Shown: positions 60,991 through 64,000 of the stretch, in pieces
Position numbering within the stretch: the first letter of the stretch is position 1
Layout of the letters: every line of letters starts with the position of its first letter
Origin: Paratinospora sagittata
Taxonomy: Eukaryota > Streptophyta > Magnoliopsida > Ranunculales > Menispermaceae
Assembly (NCBI GenBank): GCA_035771175.1
Contig: CM069602.1
Location: 12,113,116 to 12,177,115 of the forward strand
Length of the DNA stretch: 64,000 bases
Direction: 5' to 3'
Notes under the pieces: model-generated
Told to the model about the DNA's origin: nothing
Databases searched by the model: none
The model's input: the letters and a program-made list of their open reading frames with translations, nothing else
Position numbers and translations under genes: made by a program

Positions 60991-63900
60991 CTCTTTCGCG
61001 AGGATTCCTATCTTACATTATGTGAATCTTATCAGTTTTTGGAATTTTATGGCTATTTGCTAGGTGATAGGACGATGAAGCCTGTAGGTAGCTTGTTAAA
61101 CTCCTTTGGTGGTACCATGTTTATTGTTCAGATTTTAAGGTGATAACACGAATCATGTGCATTGTACTTCCTAGAATCTTACCCTTCCATTGCCCTTACT
61201 GTGCTATTATTCAGTGTTCTGTGCTCATATTTAGGAATCAAATATATATGCAGTTGTCCATGCACTTATTTGTTTCAACAGAACCAATGAAGTTGAATAG
61301 GTTTTGCCTGGGTTACTTGGCCTTGACTTTTATGGACACCAACACCTAAAATGAATTTGCGCAGCAAACTTTTGGCTGTTTATTGACAGTCATTTATTAA
61401 AACTTAAACCCTAAACCTTTATCGGTGGTTCCTTGCAAACATGGATGGGGTTCTCTTAGCATATGATGCTATAGAAACTAATTTCTAAAAGGTAGTTGTC
61501 CTTCCATTTTGCTGCATGTTCAGGTATTTTCTGCTTCTGGAGGATTTTCTAAAAGGCAGAAGCATTGCCAACGTGATGTTGTAGTCTTGTAGATTGACTG
61601 GGAATGGTAAGTTGGGAATCTTCCTTATAGATGTCCAGATGATTAGATGGCAGCTGTTTTGGAGATCGATTGTGGCAATTACAGATCCATTCAATCTTTA
61701 AGGCGGTAGGTTTGCTCTCTTATAATGTGATTTGTGCTAATGCGATTCTTTGGCCACAGGATAAATATGCTTTTTGTGTGCAATATTTTTGGCAGAATTG
61801 GAATTATTGGCTTCCTTCATTTCTGTCAGGTAACTTATTTGGCGGGGTATGTCAAACGGTAAGTTATTCTAGCTAAAATACCTGGCTGGATTAAATTTAT
61901 GCTGTTGCTTGTTGAGAGAATAAATTTTACTGGATTTTCAGTTATATGTTGATAATGTACATCCAATTGTGATTGTTTGATAAGTCAAATAGTCATTTAC
62001 TTTCTTGGGTTCACATATTGATAACCCTCCAATCTATTTTGTAAAAAAAAATGATGAGCTTAGAGAAGATGATTATTCACCAGGGGACCAGAACTCAAAG
62101 ATCACAGCTAAAAACCATTGAACATTTGCTCATTAGCCTCAAGTGACTGTGACTCTCTTGATGCCACATTTATAAATTTGACTTGCCTAGTTGTGGGTCT
62201 TGGTGAGGCAAGGCAAGGACCAGCCAACCAAGTGATCTATTCTGCAAATTTCCTACTGTTCTGCTCATGTTAGTTATGCTGAACTATATATATAAATTTA
62301 ATTATCAATATTGATTTAATTATGCTCTCTAAATATTCCCAAATTATTATATGATGAATGGTTGTTCAATTAATTAATTTTCATCGGGGTTATTTTGGAT
62401 TTTTGGTTGGAGTCGCTTAGATTGTTTCATGCTAAAGGTCTTCAGTTCTTTTAATTCTCTGACATTCTATTCATATATAATGTTGCATTGCATAGCATTA
62501 TATCAAAGAGCTGGCCTTAAATACTAGCCCTCAGTATGCTTACTTTATACTTAAACCGTAGTTATAGAAACAATATCGAATTATATTATTTTCTTTGTTT
62601 TCTTTTTAAAAGGAAAGTTTTGTTCTTTGGCACTTTGAATAGCCCTTGTGGTGTGCGCTATCAGATGGTGCAATCCATGTGTCTTGGCGTTTCCTTTCTT
62701 TGCTTGTTATGGCTTGAGTGATTTTAGGGAATTCATGTGCAATTCAGAGTGGCAGCTGGTGGTGCAAGTGTGGAGAAGGGTAAAATGCTTCCTCATACTT
62801 GCTGCTTTGTATTGCCAGCCAGGTAAGGGTTACTTAAGTGGTCATTCATTTGGGTGTAGATGTTACATTGGAAGTTGAGCTTGTTTCCATATTCAAGCAA
62901 ATGTATCTATAATGTTGTCGGTGGTTTTATTTTTTTATAAGATCCTGTGACCATTCGGTGGGAATTTGTGAATTTTTATTCAATTTGGCTTGGGGGGATG
63001 TTTTTGTGGTGCTGCTTTATAAAAAACTTGTTTCTAACAGGAAGGCATAGGAACTGCGCATTCCATGCTCTCTTGGCACTTTAACAATGGTTTTCATGCT
63101 CACGTAGCACATTCACAATAATTTTATCGGCTACACGACATTTATTATTCATTTTATATGGTTGGTTCATATTAAGCTTTTAAAATGCATAGGTCCAACT
63201 TTAGTACGTTTCCAAATTATCTGAAAGCGAATGTCAAGATGTACGTTTCCAAATTTAGATGGTTATATTGCCCGGTGGCCATCTTGGATAAGCCTAATTA
63301 ATTCCATGAGCATGAGGTTCACTGTAGAATATTGATGAGAGTATGCACCGAGGAACATGGAAACATTAAAGTACATGCATTGAAAGATGGATTCTTAAAT
63401 ATTCTACAAGGAAACAGTTGAGCCTCGCGATAAAAACTTTTATACCATGTGTGCTTGTCAAGGAACGGATATCTGTTTTTGGACGGGTACTAATTGTCCG
63501 TGGTTTGGCATCGCTACCCTTCTGTGAGGGGGAGGTTTCGTATAATGAACTCTATTCATTTTGCAAAAAGAGAATCAGAGTTCATGGATGCTAGGAACTA
63601 CTCAATATTTGCCCGTGCTAGTTATTAGAATTTTTTTTTATTAATCCACCATCGCTAAATTGCACAAATTTTTTTTTTTTTTTTTTAGGTGGAACAAATT
63701 ATAAAGTTTAGTACTTTAAAAATTGCATAAAATCTTCTATTAAATTTGACAAAAATATTATTACATCATCAGTACGTTCTAATTCTATTTAAAAATAATT
63801 TTATTAGATGTGATATTAAGTTTGGAAAGTCTGTTAGATTGAGTTGGTTTAAAATATTTGCAGTTGGTATACGACCAAAATGCAGACCAACCAACACAGT

Positions 63901-64000
63901 AGAACAACCGCGCATACAGCTAGTAGTAGATACCATTTCCCATAATATAAATGTCCATGGCCAGACTTTCAGTAAAATAGCAGTACTTTGTGTTCCTAAC
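60991..64000. other. intergenic, no gene seen
   Basis: Open frames are short and unconserved to my eye. Poly(A/T) runs at 62041 and 63669 and general AT richness. I see no repeat family recognised elsewhere in the window. Confidence 0.45.

Overview
The window is plant nuclear DNA, most likely from a woody eudicot. It is AT-rich, its genes have many short exons and kilobase-scale introns, and it carries tRNA-derived SINEs, 5'-truncated LINEs, Ty3/gypsy LTR retrotransposons and a plastid-derived insertion. The species cannot be named from the sequence.

Two genes are complete. A polypyrimidine tract-binding protein gene (PTB homologue 1/2 type, three RRM domains, 429 codons) lies on the minus strand from 27524 to 13344 in eleven coding exons. 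A four-KH-domain RNA-binding protein gene (At4g18375-like, 540 codons) lies on the plus strand from 57719 to 60513 in six coding exons, with a non-coding first exon near 56.29-56.36 kb. Both encode nuclear-type RNA-binding regulators. A third minus-strand locus (6928-7317) is the first coding exon of what looks like a plant RING-finger protein. Its expected ATG reads ACG and no later exon is visible before the window starts.

Layout: 1-6.8 kb is non-coding, with a rearranged plastid-derived patch (1.5-2.7 kb), a SINE remnant, a LINE 3' end flanked by 17-bp target duplications and an Au-type SINE. 6.9-9.05 kb holds the broken RING-type locus, including a 71-bp tandem duplication in its presumed 5' leader. 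9.05-12.7 kb is intergenic with one SINE. 12.7-27.7 kb is the PTB gene; its 5.6-kb first intron hosts a LINE, hAT-like scraps and a snRNA-type promoter motif pair. 28.4-54.9 kb is a nested retrotransposon block. 55-56.2 kb is intergenic and promoter. 56.3-60.9 kb is the KH gene. 61-64 kb shows no gene.

The retrotransposon block has one decayed Ty3/gypsy element as its plus-strand backbone: PBS, gag, protease, RT, RNase H and integrase are scattered over 30.47-52.16 kb. It was split by (a) a minus-oriented LTR of its own family, itself invaded by a second family whose copies form a large inverted repeat; (b) a 3.2-kb solo LTR with GGTTC target duplications; and (c) a 1.67-kb LTR with CTAGC target duplications. 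The most unusual content is a family of short elements with a tRNA-like head, a TGTGACA 3' end and often long, nearly perfect inverted-repeat arms. Five insertions occur here, all within or at the ends of LTR sequence. Two have TGTCAC...GTGACA outer ends with 5-bp duplications, which looks more like integrase-mediated than LINE-mediated insertion.
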